NCBI GenBank assembly: GCA_020851655.1
Contig: JADZCI010000218.1
Span: 1-37,004 of the forward strand
Direction: 5' to 3'
DNA: 37,004 bases
From: Bryobacterales bacterium
GTDB lineage: Bacteria; Acidobacteriota; Terriglobia; Bryobacterales; Bryobacteraceae
Shown here piece after piece: positions 15,640-24,499 of this stretch. The translations under genes were made by a program, and so were the position numbers. Every line of letters begins with the position of its first letter. The first letter of the stretch is position 1. Under the pieces are notes generated by a model that searched no databases, was not told where the DNA came from, and worked only from the letters and a program-made list of their open reading frames with translations.

Positions 15640-15948
15640 CTACTTCTTCTCCGTGACGAGGCTTTGCACCGACGCCCGGGCGATCTGGACCTTAATATTA
15701 TCGGGCTTTACGCGGATGACGAGGGATTCGTCATCGGTGTTGATGGTGAGGATGGTGCCGATGATGCCGCCACTGGTGAGGACGACGTCTCCGTTTTTCA
15801 GTTCGGAGAGCATCCTCTGCTGGTCCTTCTTCTGTTTCTGCATCGGACGGAGGATGAGGAAATAGAAGATGACGAAGATCAGGAGGTACGGCAACATCAT
15901 CAGGTAGGAGTTGCCGCCCGTGGCGCCTTGCAGCAGAAGAGAAAGCAT
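15640..15948 (-). CDS. yajC: preprotein translocase auxiliary subunit YajC
   Basis: A 102-residue protein with one membrane helix near 15-35 (NSYLMMLPYLLIFVIFYFLI) followed by LRPMQKQKKDQQRMLSELKNGDVVLTSGGIIGTI, the defining YajC sequence, and a short cytoplasmic beta-rich end. It associates with SecDF and the Sec channel. The order tgt-yajC-secD-secF is the same as in E. coli and many other bacteria, which supports the call and an operon. The gap to tgt is 78 bp and may contain a promoter (TAATAC-like -10 on the minus strand), not resolved. The Shine-Dalgarno is weak. Confidence 0.95.
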   Translation of the reverse strand: MLSLLLQGATGGNSYLMMLPYLLIFVIFYFLILRPMQKQKKDQQRMLSELKNGDVVLTSGGIIGTILTINTDDESLVIRVKPDNIKVQIARASVQSLVTEKK

Positions 15949-16026
15949 CGAGGTATGTGTGGAAGGGTGAGAGCGGTATTAGGGCGCAAAACCCTCAACA
16001 ATTCAGAAAAACAGGGACTTTCAGCC

Positions 16027-17160
16027 TCAGCCGGCAGTACCTGGCAGGGAGCGCGCCGCCTTTAAGAACTCAGGGAACCTTCCAAGCACAATAGACTCTC
16101 GCATTTGGCGCATGATGTCAAGGTAATGGGTCAGATTGTGGAGGGTGGCGAGAGTACTAAAGAGGATTTCTCCGGCCTGGAAAAGATGGCGAAGGTAGGC
16201 GCGGGAGAAATTGCGGCAGGTGTAACAGGCGCAGGCGGAGTCGGCGGGTTCCGGATCGTCCCGGTACCGGGCCTGCTTGATAATGACCTTTCCCTGAGAG
16301 GTGAAGAGGCAGCCGTTTCGGGCGTTGCGGGCCGGCATGACGCAATCCATCATGTCGACGCCGAGCGAGACGTACTCGGGAAGTTCTTCGGGCAAGCCGA
16401 CGCCCATGACATAGCGGGGACGGGCAGCGGGGAGCAGCGGGGTGGTGATGGCGGCCATTTCGAAGCTGAGGGCGCGAGGTTCGCCGACCGAGAGGCCGCC
16501 GATGGCGTAACCTTCGGCGTCGAGGGCGGCCAGCTCCGCGGCGCAGTGGCGGCGGAGTTCGGGAAACATGCCTCCCTGGACGATGGGGAACAGCGCATGC
16601 CGGGCGCTGGCGGGCTGGCGGTGGTAGTGGGCGAAGGCGCGGCGCGCCCAGGAGAGCGTGAGGTCCGCCGATTTGCGGGTGGCCTGGTGGCTGGCGGGGT
16701 ACTCCAGGCACTCGTCGAGCACCATCATGATGTCGCTGCCGAGGGCGAGCTGAACGTCCACGGTGGACTCGGGGGTGAACCGGTGCTGGTCGCCGTTGAG
16801 GTGCGAGCGGAAGATGACGCCGTCTTCGGCCACTTTGCGCAGGTGGCTGAGGGAGAAGACCTGGAAGCCGCCGGAATCGGTGAGGATGGCGCGCGGCCAG
16901 TTCATGAAGCGGTGCAATCCGCCGAGGCGGCGGATGGTTTCGTGGCCGGGACGCAGGAAGAGGTGGTAGGTGTTGGCGAGGAGGATGGAGGCGTTGAGGT
17001 CGCGCTCGATATCTCTCGGCGTCAGCCCCTTGACGGTGGCTTGCGTGCCGACGGGCATGAAGACGGGCGTTTCCACCGTTCCGTGCGGGGTGTCGAGGCG
17101 CCCGGCGCGCGCGCCCGTCACCGGGCAGGCCGCGACAATTTCGAATCGTAAGGCGGGCAA
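16027..17160 (-). CDS. tgt: queuine/preQ1 tRNA-guanine transglycosylase
   Basis: A 377-residue enzyme that swaps guanine-34 for preQ1 in tRNAs with GUN anticodons, a step in queuosine formation. D95 in ILTDSGGFQVFSL and D272 in GVDMMDCVMPARNARNG match the general base and the nucleophile; C310, C312, C315 and H341 match the zinc site. The only fitting start is TTG at 17158-17160: there is no ATG or GTG upstream in frame before the divergent cysS gene, and no Shine-Dalgarno, so the transcript may have only a few leader bases. It heads the tgt-yajC-secDF block. Confidence 0.95.
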   Translation of the reverse strand: MPALRFEIVAACPVTGARAGRLDTPHGTVETPVFMPVGTQATVKGLTPRDIERDLNASILLANTYHLFLRPGHETIRRLGGLHRFMNWPRAILTDSGGFQVFSLSHLRKVAEDGVIFRSHLNGDQHRFTPESTVDVQLALGSDIMMVLDECLEYPASHQATRKSADLTLSWARRAFAHYHRQPASARHALFPIVQGGMFPELRRHCAAELAALDAEGYAIGGLSVGEPRALSFEMAAITTPLLPAARPRYVMGVGLPEELPEYVSLGVDMMDCVMPARNARNGCLFTSQGKVIIKQARYRDDPEPADSACACYTCRNFSRAYLRHLFQAGEILFSTLATLHNLTHYLDIMRQMRESIVLGRFPEFLKAARSLPGTAG

Positions 17161-17164
17161 GCGG

Positions 17165-17180
17165 TAAACTGAATAGTTTA
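17165..17180. promoter_or_regulatory. perfect palindrome in the tgt/cysS divergent gap
   Basis: TAAACT-GAAT-AGTTTA is a perfect 6-bp inverted repeat with a 4-nt centre. It fills most of the 27 bp between the divergent tgt (TTG 17160) and cysS (ATG 17188) starts. TAAACT matches 4 of 6 -10 consensus positions on either strand, so this may be a symmetric two-way promoter giving near-leaderless mRNAs. It could instead be an operator. Confidence 0.45.
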
Positions 17181-17187
17181 TCTCCCT

Positions 17188-18588
17188 ATGGCCCCGCGGT
17201 TCTATAACACCCTAAGTCAACGTCTGGAAGAATTTGCGCCCGCCGACGGAAAGACCGTGAGAATGTACACGTGCGGGCCGACGGTTTACTCGTACGCGCA
17301 CATCGGGAATTTCCGGACGTTTGTCTTTCAGGACATTCTGCGGCGGACGCTGCGGGCCCACGGATGGGCGTTGAACCACGTGATGAACATCACCGACGTG
17401 GACGACCGGATCATTCAGAACGCGACCGAAGCGAGGCAGACGATTCAGGAGTACACGGCGCCGTTTACGAAGGCGTTTCTCGAGGACCTGGCGACGCTGC
17501 GGGTGGAGCGTCCGGAGACGATTTCGCCGGCCACCGAACACATTGGCGAAATGGTGGAGTTGATCGAGCGGCTGAACGAAAGCGGGCACACCTACAAGAG
17601 CGACGGGTCGGTATATTTCCGGATCGCGACGTTTCCGGAGTATGGCAAGCTGTCGCATACGAATTTTTCCGGCAACGTGGCGGGCGCGCGCATCGACACG
17701 GACAAGTACGAGAAGGAAGACGCGCGCGATTTCGCGGTGTGGAAGGGGCCCAAGCCCGGCGAACCGGCGTGGGACACTCCGTTTGGCGCGGGGCGTCCCG
17801 GGTGGCACATCGAGTGCTCCGCGATGGCGATGCGGCACCTGGGCGAAACCCTGGACATACACACCGGCGGCGTGGACCTGGTGTTTCCGCACCACGAGAA
17901 CGAAATCGCACAGTCGGAAGCGGCGACGGGCAAGCCGTTTGCGCGGTTCTGGCTGCACTCGGAGCACCTGCTGGTGGAAGGCCAGAAGATGTCGAAGTCG
18001 CTGGGGAACTTCTTCACGCTGCGCGAAATCGTCGAGAAGGGGTATACGCCGGACGCGGTCCGGTACCTGCTGGCGTCGGCGCCGTACCGGAAGCAGTTGA
18101 ATTTCACGTTTGACGGGTTGAAGGCGGCGGCCACGTCCATCGAACGTCTGAGGAACTTTGAGCTGCGGTTGAAGACGAGCCGTTTTGCCGAGGGGCTGGA
18201 CCCGGAGGCCGAGGCGCGAACGGCCGCCTGCGCCGGGGCGTTTGACGCGGCGATGGACGACGATCTGAACACCGCCGACGCGTTGGGCGCGATATTCGAG
18301 TACATACGCGACATCAACACGTTGATCGACGGCGGGTCGTTCCGTTCCGGCAACGTCAAAGGCGCGCTGGAGATGTTGCGCAAGTTTGACGCGATCTTCG
18401 ACGTGCTGCGTCCGCCGGCGCAGGAAGGGGCGCTCACCGACGAGCAGGTGAATGCGCTGATCGGGCAGCGGAACCAGGCGCGGAAGTCGCGCGATTTCGC
18501 ACGGGCCGATGCGATCCGGCATGAACTCGCGGCGCAGGGCATCGTGCTCGAAGACACCAAAGACGGCGTTCGCTGGAAGAGGAAGTAA
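17188..18588 (+). CDS. cysS: cysteinyl-tRNA synthetase
   Basis: A 466-residue class I aminoacyl-tRNA synthetase that charges tRNA-Cys. YTCGPTVYSYAHIGNFRTF near 27-45 contains the zinc ligand C29 and the HIGH-like HIGN; C210 in HIECSAMAM and the HHENE cluster give the other zinc ligands, and KMSKS lies at 267-271. Length is normal. No Shine-Dalgarno precedes the ATG; a pyrimidine-rich TCTCCCT does instead, so initiation may be leaderless. It is followed after 5 bp by a Cys/Met-metabolism PLP enzyme, making a small sulfur amino-acid operon. Confidence 0.97.
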   Translation: MAPRFYNTLSQRLEEFAPADGKTVRMYTCGPTVYSYAHIGNFRTFVFQDILRRTLRAHGWALNHVMNITDVDDRIIQNATEARQTIQEYTAPFTKAFLEDLATLRVERPETISPATEHIGEMVELIERLNESGHTYKSDGSVYFRIATFPEYGKLSHTNFSGNVAGARIDTDKYEKEDARDFAVWKGPKPGEPAWDTPFGAGRPGWHIECSAMAMRHLGETLDIHTGGVDLVFPHHENEIAQSEAATGKPFARFWLHSEHLLVEGQKMSKSLGNFFTLREIVEKGYTPDAVRYLLASAPYRKQLNFTFDGLKAAATSIERLRNFELRLKTSRFAEGLDPEAEARTAACAGAFDAAMDDDLNTADALGAIFEYIRDINTLIDGGSFRSGNVKGALEMLRKFDAIFDVLRPPAQEGALTDEQVNALIGQRNQARKSRDFARADAIRHELAAQGIVLEDTKDGVRWKRK

Positions 18589-18593
18589 CCATC

Positions 18594-19772
18594 TTGAAGA
18601 TACAGACTGTGGCCGTGCATGCCGGAGAACGCAAGAAGCCGGCGCGGCAGATTCCCGTTTCCACACCGATTCACACGGGGGCGAGTTTTGTCGCCGAATC
18701 GATGAATGAACTCGACCGGATATTTGGAGACGAGGAGAAGGGCTACGCGTATTCGCGGTTTGCGTCGCCAACCAACGAGGCGCTCGAAGAGCAGGTGACG
18801 GCGCTCGAGGGCGGGCACGGCGCGCTGGCGTGCGCGTCGGGCATGGCGGCGTTGCAGATCGGGCTGCTGGCCGCGCTGATGGACCGGCGCAAGTCGGTGG
18901 TCTCGGCGCAAGCCATCTACGGCGCGACCGTGAAGCTGCTGATGGAGGTGCTGGAGCCGTTCGGCATCGCGGTGCGCTTTGTGGATGCGAACGACCTTGC
19001 CGCGGTGGAGGCGGTGATCCGGGAGGAGCGACCCGGGTGCGTGCTGCTGGAGACGATTTCGAACCCGCTGCTGCGCGTCACGCCGGTTGACCGGATTGCC
19101 GCGGTGGCGCGCGAGGCGGGCGCGGCCGTACTGGTGGACAACACGTTTGCGACGCCGCTGCTGTTGCGTCCGCTCGAGCTCGGGGCGCAGATTTCGGTGC
19201 ACAGCGCGACCAAGTACCTGGCGGGTCACGGAGACGTGCTCGGCGGGATTGTCATTACGGACAAGGCGCACTTTGAAACGCTGCGGAAGCTGTCGCGGAT
19301 CTACGGTCCGGTGCTGGGTCCGTTTGAGTGCTACCTGACGCTGCGGGGCGTCAAGACGTTCCCGTTGCGCATGGAGCGGCAATGCCGGAACGCCGCCACG
19401 CTGGCCGAATGGCTGGGGCGGCATCCGAAGGTCGAGAAAGTGTACTATCCCGGAGACGCGGCTCATCCTGACGCAGAGCATGTGAAGCGGCTCCTGCCGG
19501 AAGGGTTGTACGGGGGGATGGTGAGCTTTGAGGTGGGCGGCGCGGCCAAGCAGGACATCTTTGACTTTATGGACCGGCTGAAGCTGATTGTGCGGGGGAC
19601 GTCGCTGGGAGACGTACACACGTTGATGCTCCATCCGTGGATCAGTTCGCACCGCGACGTGTCGCCGCGGCACAAGGAGCGCATGGGAATTCGCGAGAAC
19701 CTGGTCCGCATGTCGGTGGGAATCGAAGCGGCCGAGGACATCATCGCCGATCTGGAACAAGCTCTCCAGTAA
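18594..19772 (+). CDS. Cys/Met metabolism PLP enzyme (cystathionine gamma-synthase/lyase family)
   Basis: A 392-residue trans-sulfuration enzyme. Y-x-Y-S-R-F (YAYSRFASPTNEALEEQ), ALACASGMAALQIGLLA, LLETISNPLL, VDNTFATPLLLRPLELGA and SVHSATKYLAGHGDVLGG with the PLP lysine K207 establish the family. Its reaction (cystathionine gamma-synthase, cystathionine gamma-/beta-lyase, O-acetylhomoserine sulfhydrylase or methionine gamma-lyase) cannot be separated from motifs by eye. The start is TTG with GAGGAAG about 9 nt upstream, inside the end of cysS, so the two genes are translated together. That link favours a role in cysteine supply or balance. Confidence 0.9.
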   Translation: MKIQTVAVHAGERKKPARQIPVSTPIHTGASFVAESMNELDRIFGDEEKGYAYSRFASPTNEALEEQVTALEGGHGALACASGMAALQIGLLAALMDRRKSVVSAQAIYGATVKLLMEVLEPFGIAVRFVDANDLAAVEAVIREERPGCVLLETISNPLLRVTPVDRIAAVAREAGAAVLVDNTFATPLLLRPLELGAQISVHSATKYLAGHGDVLGGIVITDKAHFETLRKLSRIYGPVLGPFECYLTLRGVKTFPLRMERQCRNAATLAEWLGRHPKVEKVYYPGDAAHPDAEHVKRLLPEGLYGGMVSFEVGGAAKQDIFDFMDRLKLIVRGTSLGDVHTLMLHPWISSHRDVSPRHKERMGIRENLVRMSVGIEAAEDIIADLEQALQ

Positions 19773-19807
19773 CGCAGCGCGGGCGAGTCACGTCCTTCAG
19801 GCAAGCC

Positions 19808-21427
19808 ATGATGCGAAACGCGTGGTTGTTTCTGGCGGCGTTGTGCGCCCTGGCTGGAGCGCAAGCGCCGGCTGAGTCAAAGCTGTCCCGGTTGGAAGGC
19901 CGGGTCGTCAACAAGCTGTCGGGCGAACCGGTGCGGAAAGCCGATTTGACGCTGGAGCGCACGGGTGGCGGGGGCCGTGTTCAAGGAGGCGCCTACCGGG
20001 CGGTGAGCGCGGCGGGAGGGACGTTCCTGTTCGATGGCATCGAGCCCGGCACGTACCGGCTTTCGGCGCGGCGGCAGGGATTTACCGACACGCGGTTCGG
20101 CGCCAAGCGAAGCGGACAGGGGACTCCGATCACGGTGGTTGCGGGCCAGGTTCTGCGCGGCTTGAGCCTGGAGATGCCGCCTCAGGCGGTGATCGCCGGC
20201 CGCGTAGTGGACGAGGACGGGGATCCTGTGCCGCGGACGGTGATCCGGGTGATGCGGGTTAAGGCGGGCAAGATCACGGGCTGGGCGGGCGCGGCGATGA
20301 GCGATGACATCGGCGAGTTCCGCATCGGCGAGATGGAGGCGGGGGTTTACAAGCTGGTGGCCGATCACCGCGCGGAGGCGGTGAGACGGCGCCGCGCCGA
20401 CAACCAGCCGGACGAGGCGTTGATCCGGACCTATTACCCGAGCGCGCTGGAACCGGACGCGGCGGCCACGATCACGCTGGCGGCGGGCGAAGCGGCGGCG
20501 GGTTTAGAAATACGGGTCCGGCGGAGCCCCGTGTTTCGCGTGCGCGGAAAGATTGTAAGGAATGACGCGGCGGAACCGGCCAACCGGTTGAGCCTGAGGT
20601 TGGGCCCGGAAGGGTTCGACAGCCGGATGTTTGGGCCGCCGGCGGCGGCAGTCCGGAGTGACGGCACGTTTGAAGTGAGCGGTGTGCCGCCGGGCCGGCA
20701 GGTCCTGACGGTATCGGGGCAGCGCGGCGTCACGCTGGCCCGGCAAACACTGACCGTTGGGGCGCGCGACCTGGACGATGTCGCGATCATGGTGGCCGCG
20801 CCGGTGACGTTGACCGGCACAGTCAGCTACGAGAAGGCCGGGACTCAGCCCGGGGCCAATCCGGGCAGGGGACCGTGGATCGAGTTTGTGGGCGCCGGAG
20901 AGACGCGTACACTCGCGGTGATGAAGCCGGACGGCGGCTTTACGGCCAGCCTTGCGAGCACGGACCGTTACCGGATCCGGCTCCGCGCGCCCGAGGCGGC
21001 GTCGTACCTGAAGTCGGCGCACTTGGGACAACAGGACGTACTCGAAAGTGGAATCGATCCGAACAACACCGCGGGTGCGACGGAACTGCACCTGTTGATC
21101 GGCAACACGAACGCGGCGGTGAGGGGATCGGTGAGCGACGCGCGCCAGAAACCGGCGGGTGGCGTAACGGTAGTGCTGCTGCGCACGACGGCTGGCGGGG
21201 TTGACCCCTCCAGCGTCCGCACGGCCACCACGGACCAGAACGGCGCCTTCACGATCTCCGGCGCGGTTCCGGGGGTTCAGATAGCGGCGGCGCTGGACGA
21301 ATGGGATGAATCGATGACGCGGGACGAGGAAGTGCTGAAGAAGCTGACGGAGAAGGGGAAGCGTCTGGAGTTGAAGGAAGACAGCCAGGAGACGGTGCAA
21401 CTCAGGGTGGTGGAGTTGGAGCCGTAG
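19808..21427 (+). CDS. exported carboxypeptidase-regulatory-like (Cna-B-fold) repeat protein
   Basis: A 539-residue exported protein. MMRNAWLFLAALCALAGAQA is a clear signal peptide. The mature part is a row of beta-sandwich domains of the carboxypeptidase-regulatory/Cna-B type: LEGRVVNKLSGEPVRKADLTL with FDGIEPGTYRLSARRQGF, then IAGRVVDEDGDPVPRTVIRV with FRIGEMEAGVYKLVA, VRGKIVRNDAAEPANRLSL, LTGTVSYEKAG and VRGSVSDARQKPAGGVTVVL with GAFTISGAVPGVQI. No catalytic domain is seen, so it is probably a structural or carbohydrate/envelope-associated protein. In-frame codons upstream (from 19637) overlap the previous gene and lack a signal; ATG 19808 (or 19811) is better. Such proteins are common in Acidobacteria. 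Function unknown. Confidence 0.85.
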   Translation: MMRNAWLFLAALCALAGAQAPAESKLSRLEGRVVNKLSGEPVRKADLTLERTGGGGRVQGGAYRAVSAAGGTFLFDGIEPGTYRLSARRQGFTDTRFGAKRSGQGTPITVVAGQVLRGLSLEMPPQAVIAGRVVDEDGDPVPRTVIRVMRVKAGKITGWAGAAMSDDIGEFRIGEMEAGVYKLVADHRAEAVRRRRADNQPDEALIRTYYPSALEPDAAATITLAAGEAAAGLEIRVRRSPVFRVRGKIVRNDAAEPANRLSLRLGPEGFDSRMFGPPAAAVRSDGTFEVSGVPPGRQVLTVSGQRGVTLARQTLTVGARDLDDVAIMVAAPVTLTGTVSYEKAGTQPGANPGRGPWIEFVGAGETRTLAVMKPDGGFTASLASTDRYRIRLRAPEAASYLKSAHLGQQDVLESGIDPNNTAGATELHLLIGNTNAAVRGSVSDARQKPAGGVTVVLLRTTAGGVDPSSVRTATTDQNGAFTISGAVPGVQIAAALDEWDESMTRDEEVLKKLTEKGKRLELKEDSQETVQLRVVELEP

Positions 21428-21479
21428 GGGCGGGCGGGTCCTTGTGCCAAAATCGAGAACGTCAAGGGAAGCTATTACG

Positions 21480-22451
21480 ATGCGAATGCTCGGAGGCTTT
21501 GCTCTTATAATCAGCTCGGCGCTCGGGCAATCACCGGAACCGCTTCGTCTGGTGGCAACCGTGCCGATGCCAAGCGTCGAGGGGCGGATCGATCATATGT
21601 CGATCGACGTCAAAGGACAGCGTCTGTTTGTTGCCGCTCTTGGCAACAACACGCTCGAAGTGATCGACATCAAGAACGCGAAACAGATTCACACGATCAC
21701 GGGACTCAAGGAGCCGCAAGGGATCGTGTACACGCCAAACACGAACCGGATCTACGTCGCAAATGGGGCAGACGGATCGCTGCGAATTTTTGACGGCACG
21801 TCCTTCCAATTGCTGAAGAGCATCTCTTATGGGGACGATGCGGACAACGTTCGTTACGACGCGCAGGAGGATCGAATCTGGGCCGGTTATGGTGGTGGCG
21901 CGCTCGGCGTAATCAATCAGGACGGCGCCAAACTCGCTGACATCAAACTGGACGCTCATCCCGAGTCGTTTCAGCTCGAAGCGAAAGGGCCCCGAATCTT
22001 CGTCAACCTTCCGGCGTCGCGTAAGATCGCTGTTGCCGACCGAAAGGCCGGGAAAGTCATAGACTCTTGGAGCACAGGCGGGCCGCAGGCAAATTATCCG
22101 ATGGCGCTCGATGAGGCCAATCACCGGCTGTTTGTGGTCTGCCGCAATCCCGCTCGGATGGTGGTGCTCAACACATCCAATGGTAAGGTGATCGCGACTC
22201 TTCCCGCGGTGGGCGATTGCGACGATGTGTTTTATGACTCGGCTCGCAAGCGGATCTACGCGACGGGAGGAGAAGGCGCAATTTCCATTTTTCAACAACA
22301 AGATCCGGATCACTACCGCGCAGACGCGAGGATCGCAACAGCCAAGGGCGCCCGCACCGGATATTTCTCCAGCGATCTAGGGCGTTTGTTCGTGGCTGCG
22401 AGACGTGACGGATCTCGCCCCGCTGAAATCCGGATTTACCAAACGCAGTGA
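21480..22451 (+). CDS. exported YncE-like beta-propeller protein
   Basis: A 323-residue exported protein with a signal peptide (MRMLGGFALIISSALGQ) and repeated beta-propeller blades: RLFVAALGNNTLEVIDIKNA, NRIYVANGADGSLRIFDGT, DRIWAGYGGGALGVINQDG, RIFVNLPASRKIAVADRKAG, RLFVVCRNPARMVVLNTSNG and RIYATGGEGAISIFQQQD. This is the YVTN/YncE fold, usually a binding or scaffold surface. ATG 21480 is chosen over the ORF limit at 21444 because it has GGGAA upstream and starts directly with the signal peptide. Third codon positions look less GC-biased than in the neighbours, which hints at later acquisition, not measured. Function unknown. Confidence 0.83.
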   Translation: MRMLGGFALIISSALGQSPEPLRLVATVPMPSVEGRIDHMSIDVKGQRLFVAALGNNTLEVIDIKNAKQIHTITGLKEPQGIVYTPNTNRIYVANGADGSLRIFDGTSFQLLKSISYGDDADNVRYDAQEDRIWAGYGGGALGVINQDGAKLADIKLDAHPESFQLEAKGPRIFVNLPASRKIAVADRKAGKVIDSWSTGGPQANYPMALDEANHRLFVVCRNPARMVVLNTSNGKVIATLPAVGDCDDVFYDSARKRIYATGGEGAISIFQQQDPDHYRADARIATAKGARTGYFSSDLGRLFVAARRDGSRPAEIRIYQTQ

Positions 22452-22453
22452 AA

Positions 22454-22467
22454 GGCGGCTCTCCGCC
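22454..22467. terminator. weak hairpin between convergent genes
   Basis: GGCGG (22454-22458) and CCGCC (22463-22467) enclose CTCT just after the stop codon of the rightward YncE-like gene. A second small repeat CCCT/AGGG lies at 22481-22492. Neither has a T-run, so termination is only a possibility. Confidence 0.25.
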
Positions 22468-22499
22468 ATCAGAACGCCGGCCCTCCGCAGGGTAAGAGG

Positions 22500-23570
22500 C
22501 TAGGACTCGGCGCCGTAGTTGATTTCGAGCTTGCGGACGGCGCGCGAAGCGCTCCAGAGCACGAGGGCGGTCAAGGCGAGGAGGCCGATGGCGGCGACGG
22601 CGGCGGGCGGGGGTTCCGACGGGGTCAGCAGGAGGCGAGCGAGGGGTGGGGCGCTGGCGTCCAGGGGCGGCGGCACCGGGCAGAGCGCCTGAACGTAGTA
22701 CAGGACGCTGAGTTTTTTGAGGATGGCCGGGAGGAAGCCGTTGATGCCTTCCCAGAGCAGCAGGACGACGGCGGGCACAATGGGGTTGCGCAAGAGCATG
22801 CCGGCGGCCAGGAAGACGCTTCCATAACCGATGCAGGCCAGGGCGGCCGCGGCCAGGTAGGCGAACAAGTGCGCGGGGCCGGGTCCCTGCCAGTAGGCTT
22901 GTGTATCGGCCGCGCTTTGGGGCCACAGCATCGCGGCGAAGCACAGCGCGACGCCGCCGGTGAAGACGACGATCGAGGCGGCGAGGCCGGCCAGGTACTT
23001 GCCGGCCAGCAGCGTTTCGCGCCGCGCGGGCGCCAGGAACCAGAAGTGCAGCGTCTTGTCGAGCATTTCGCCGCGAAACAGGTTCATGAAGATGCCGAGG
23101 CAGCCGAAGAAAATCGCCAGGCGCAGGTAAAAGTACTGGAAGACGCCGGCGAACACTTTGCGGTCTTCTTCGGCGTTGATGAGAGGCGACTGTCGCTTGC
23201 TCGCGAGCAGCCCGTCCTGAAAGTGGAGGTTGACCCGGTCTTGTCCGTCGAAGTACATCATGCGCCGGTGGGCGACTTCGCGGTTCTGCTCCTTCCAGTT
23301 CCATTGATGGTCGTCGATGGGTTCGCCGGCGCGTTCGATGACGGATTCGGGAGTATCGCCGAGCTGGATGGAGGCCAGGATTTCGCGGCTGACGGTGCGG
23401 CTGGCCGAGCGGCTTTGGCGGACCTTGACGTCGATGCCGTGGCCGATGAAGATGACCGCGGGGAGCAGAGCGAGCAGGTAGACCCAGAAACTGCGGCGCG
23501 AAAAGAAGACGCGCTTGAGTTCCAGTTGGGCGATGGTGCGGACCTGGCGCAAGCGGAATGGGGTGTTCAC
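22500..23570 (-). CDS. ABC-2 type transporter permease (distal)
   Basis: A 356-residue membrane protein. One helix near 29-45 (FWVYLLALLPAVIFIG) is followed by a roughly 115-residue extracytoplasmic loop, then about five helices (YFYLRLAIFFGCLGIFMNLF, GLAASIVVFTGGVALCFAAML, FAYLAAAALACIGYGSVFLAAG and a C-terminal one near 325-345). The LFRGEMLDKTLHFWFLAPARRETLLAGKYLAG segment is typical of ABC-2 permeases. It starts with GTG overlapping the TGA of the upstream ATPase (GTGA), so the two make a transporter pair. The substrate is unknown; the large loop is unlike the other permease in this operon. Confidence 0.85.
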   Translation of the reverse strand: MNTPFRLRQVRTIAQLELKRVFFSRRSFWVYLLALLPAVIFIGHGIDVKVRQSRSASRTVSREILASIQLGDTPESVIERAGEPIDDHQWNWKEQNREVAHRRMMYFDGQDRVNLHFQDGLLASKRQSPLINAEEDRKVFAGVFQYFYLRLAIFFGCLGIFMNLFRGEMLDKTLHFWFLAPARRETLLAGKYLAGLAASIVVFTGGVALCFAAMLWPQSAADTQAYWQGPGPAHLFAYLAAAALACIGYGSVFLAAGMLLRNPIVPAVVLLLWEGINGFLPAILKKLSVLYYVQALCPVPPPLDASAPPLARLLLTPSEPPPAAVAAIGLLALTALVLWSASRAVRKLEINYGAES

Positions 23571-24499
23571 CGGCTGCCTCCGATCAGGTATTCGTAGAGC
23601 GCGTCCACGTTTTCGTCGGCGGCGATGACGCTTTCGATTCCGCAGCCGCCGAGCGCGATGCGCGTCAAGGCGCGGGAGAATTCCTGGCGGTTGCGAGTCA
23701 TCACCAGCAAGCCCAGGCGGTCGTCCTGTAGTTTGACCTGGGTGACGTGGTCCAGTTCGAAGAGCATGGAGGCGATGCGCGCGGCGCCGGGCGAGCGGAT
23801 GATGAACTGGCTGGGATGCTCGTGAATCTCGTCGCGCACGTTGCGAATCTGCCCTTCGGCGATGATCATGCCGTTGGCGATGAGGATCACCTGATCGGAG
23901 ATGACATCGACTTCGTCCAAGACGTGGCTGGAGAGGATGACGTGCCTGCCTTCGGCCGCCCAGCCGCGGAACAGGGCGATGGTTTCGGCGCGAACCAGGG
24001 GATCGAGACCGTTTAACGGCTCGTCGAGGACGAGGACCTCGGGGTCATGGGCAAAGGCGTGAGCGAGGCGGACGCGCTGGCGCATGCCCTTGGAATAGGC
24101 GGCGACTTTACGGTTGGCCGCGCCGGTGAGGCTGACCTGATCGAGCGCCTTCCAGGCGCGTTCGGCCGCTTCGACACGCGAATAGCCGTAGAGCATGAGT
24201 CCGGTGGAGACGAAGTCGAACCCGGTGGCGCCGCGCGGCGCGGCATCGTACTGGGTCGCGTAGCCGGTTACGCGCATGAGCCGCTCGGGATCTTTGGGCG
24301 ATAGGCCTCTGACGGTGATGGTTCCGCGGTCGGGATGGATCAGGCCGGCCATGAGGTTCATGAGCGTCGTTTTGCCGGAACCGTTCGGACCCACGAGGCT
24401 GGTGATGCCCGGCGGGATGTTGAGGGTCACGCGGTTGACCCCGAGGACTTCGCCGTAGAACTTGGATACCTCGTCGAAGACGATCTCGGGGGTTCTCAT
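23567..24499 (-). CDS. ABC transporter ATP-binding protein (distal)
   Basis: A 310-residue ATPase: Walker A GPNGSGKTT, Q-loop ATQYDAAP, signature YSKGMRQRVRLAHAFA, Walker B EVLVLDEPLNGLDP and a switch His in VILSSHVLDEV. The C-terminal 70 residues form an extra domain typical of ABC-2 export ATPases (CcmA/NatA type). ATG at 24497-24499 overlaps the TGA of the previous permease (ATGA); the longer open frame upstream to 24628 is antisense-like and has no family match. It pairs with the permease that follows. Confidence 0.92.
   Translation of the reverse strand: MRTPEIVFDEVSKFYGEVLGVNRVTLNIPPGITSLVGPNGSGKTTLMNLMAGLIHPDRGTITVRGLSPKDPERLMRVTGYATQYDAAPRGATGFDFVSTGLMLYGYSRVEAAERAWKALDQVSLTGAANRKVAAYSKGMRQRVRLAHAFAHDPEVLVLDEPLNGLDPLVRAETIALFRGWAAEGRHVILSSHVLDEVDVISDQVILIANGMIIAEGQIRNVRDEIHEHPSQFIIRSPGAARIASMLFELDHVTQVKLQDDRLGLLVMTRNRQEFSRALTRIALGGCGIESVIAADENVDALYEYLIGGSR

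Noticed and set aside
17592..19760. 722-codon antisense frame opposite cysS and the PLP enzyme
   Set aside because: Caused by high GC; Arg/His/Pro-rich with no domain, while the sense genes are clear.
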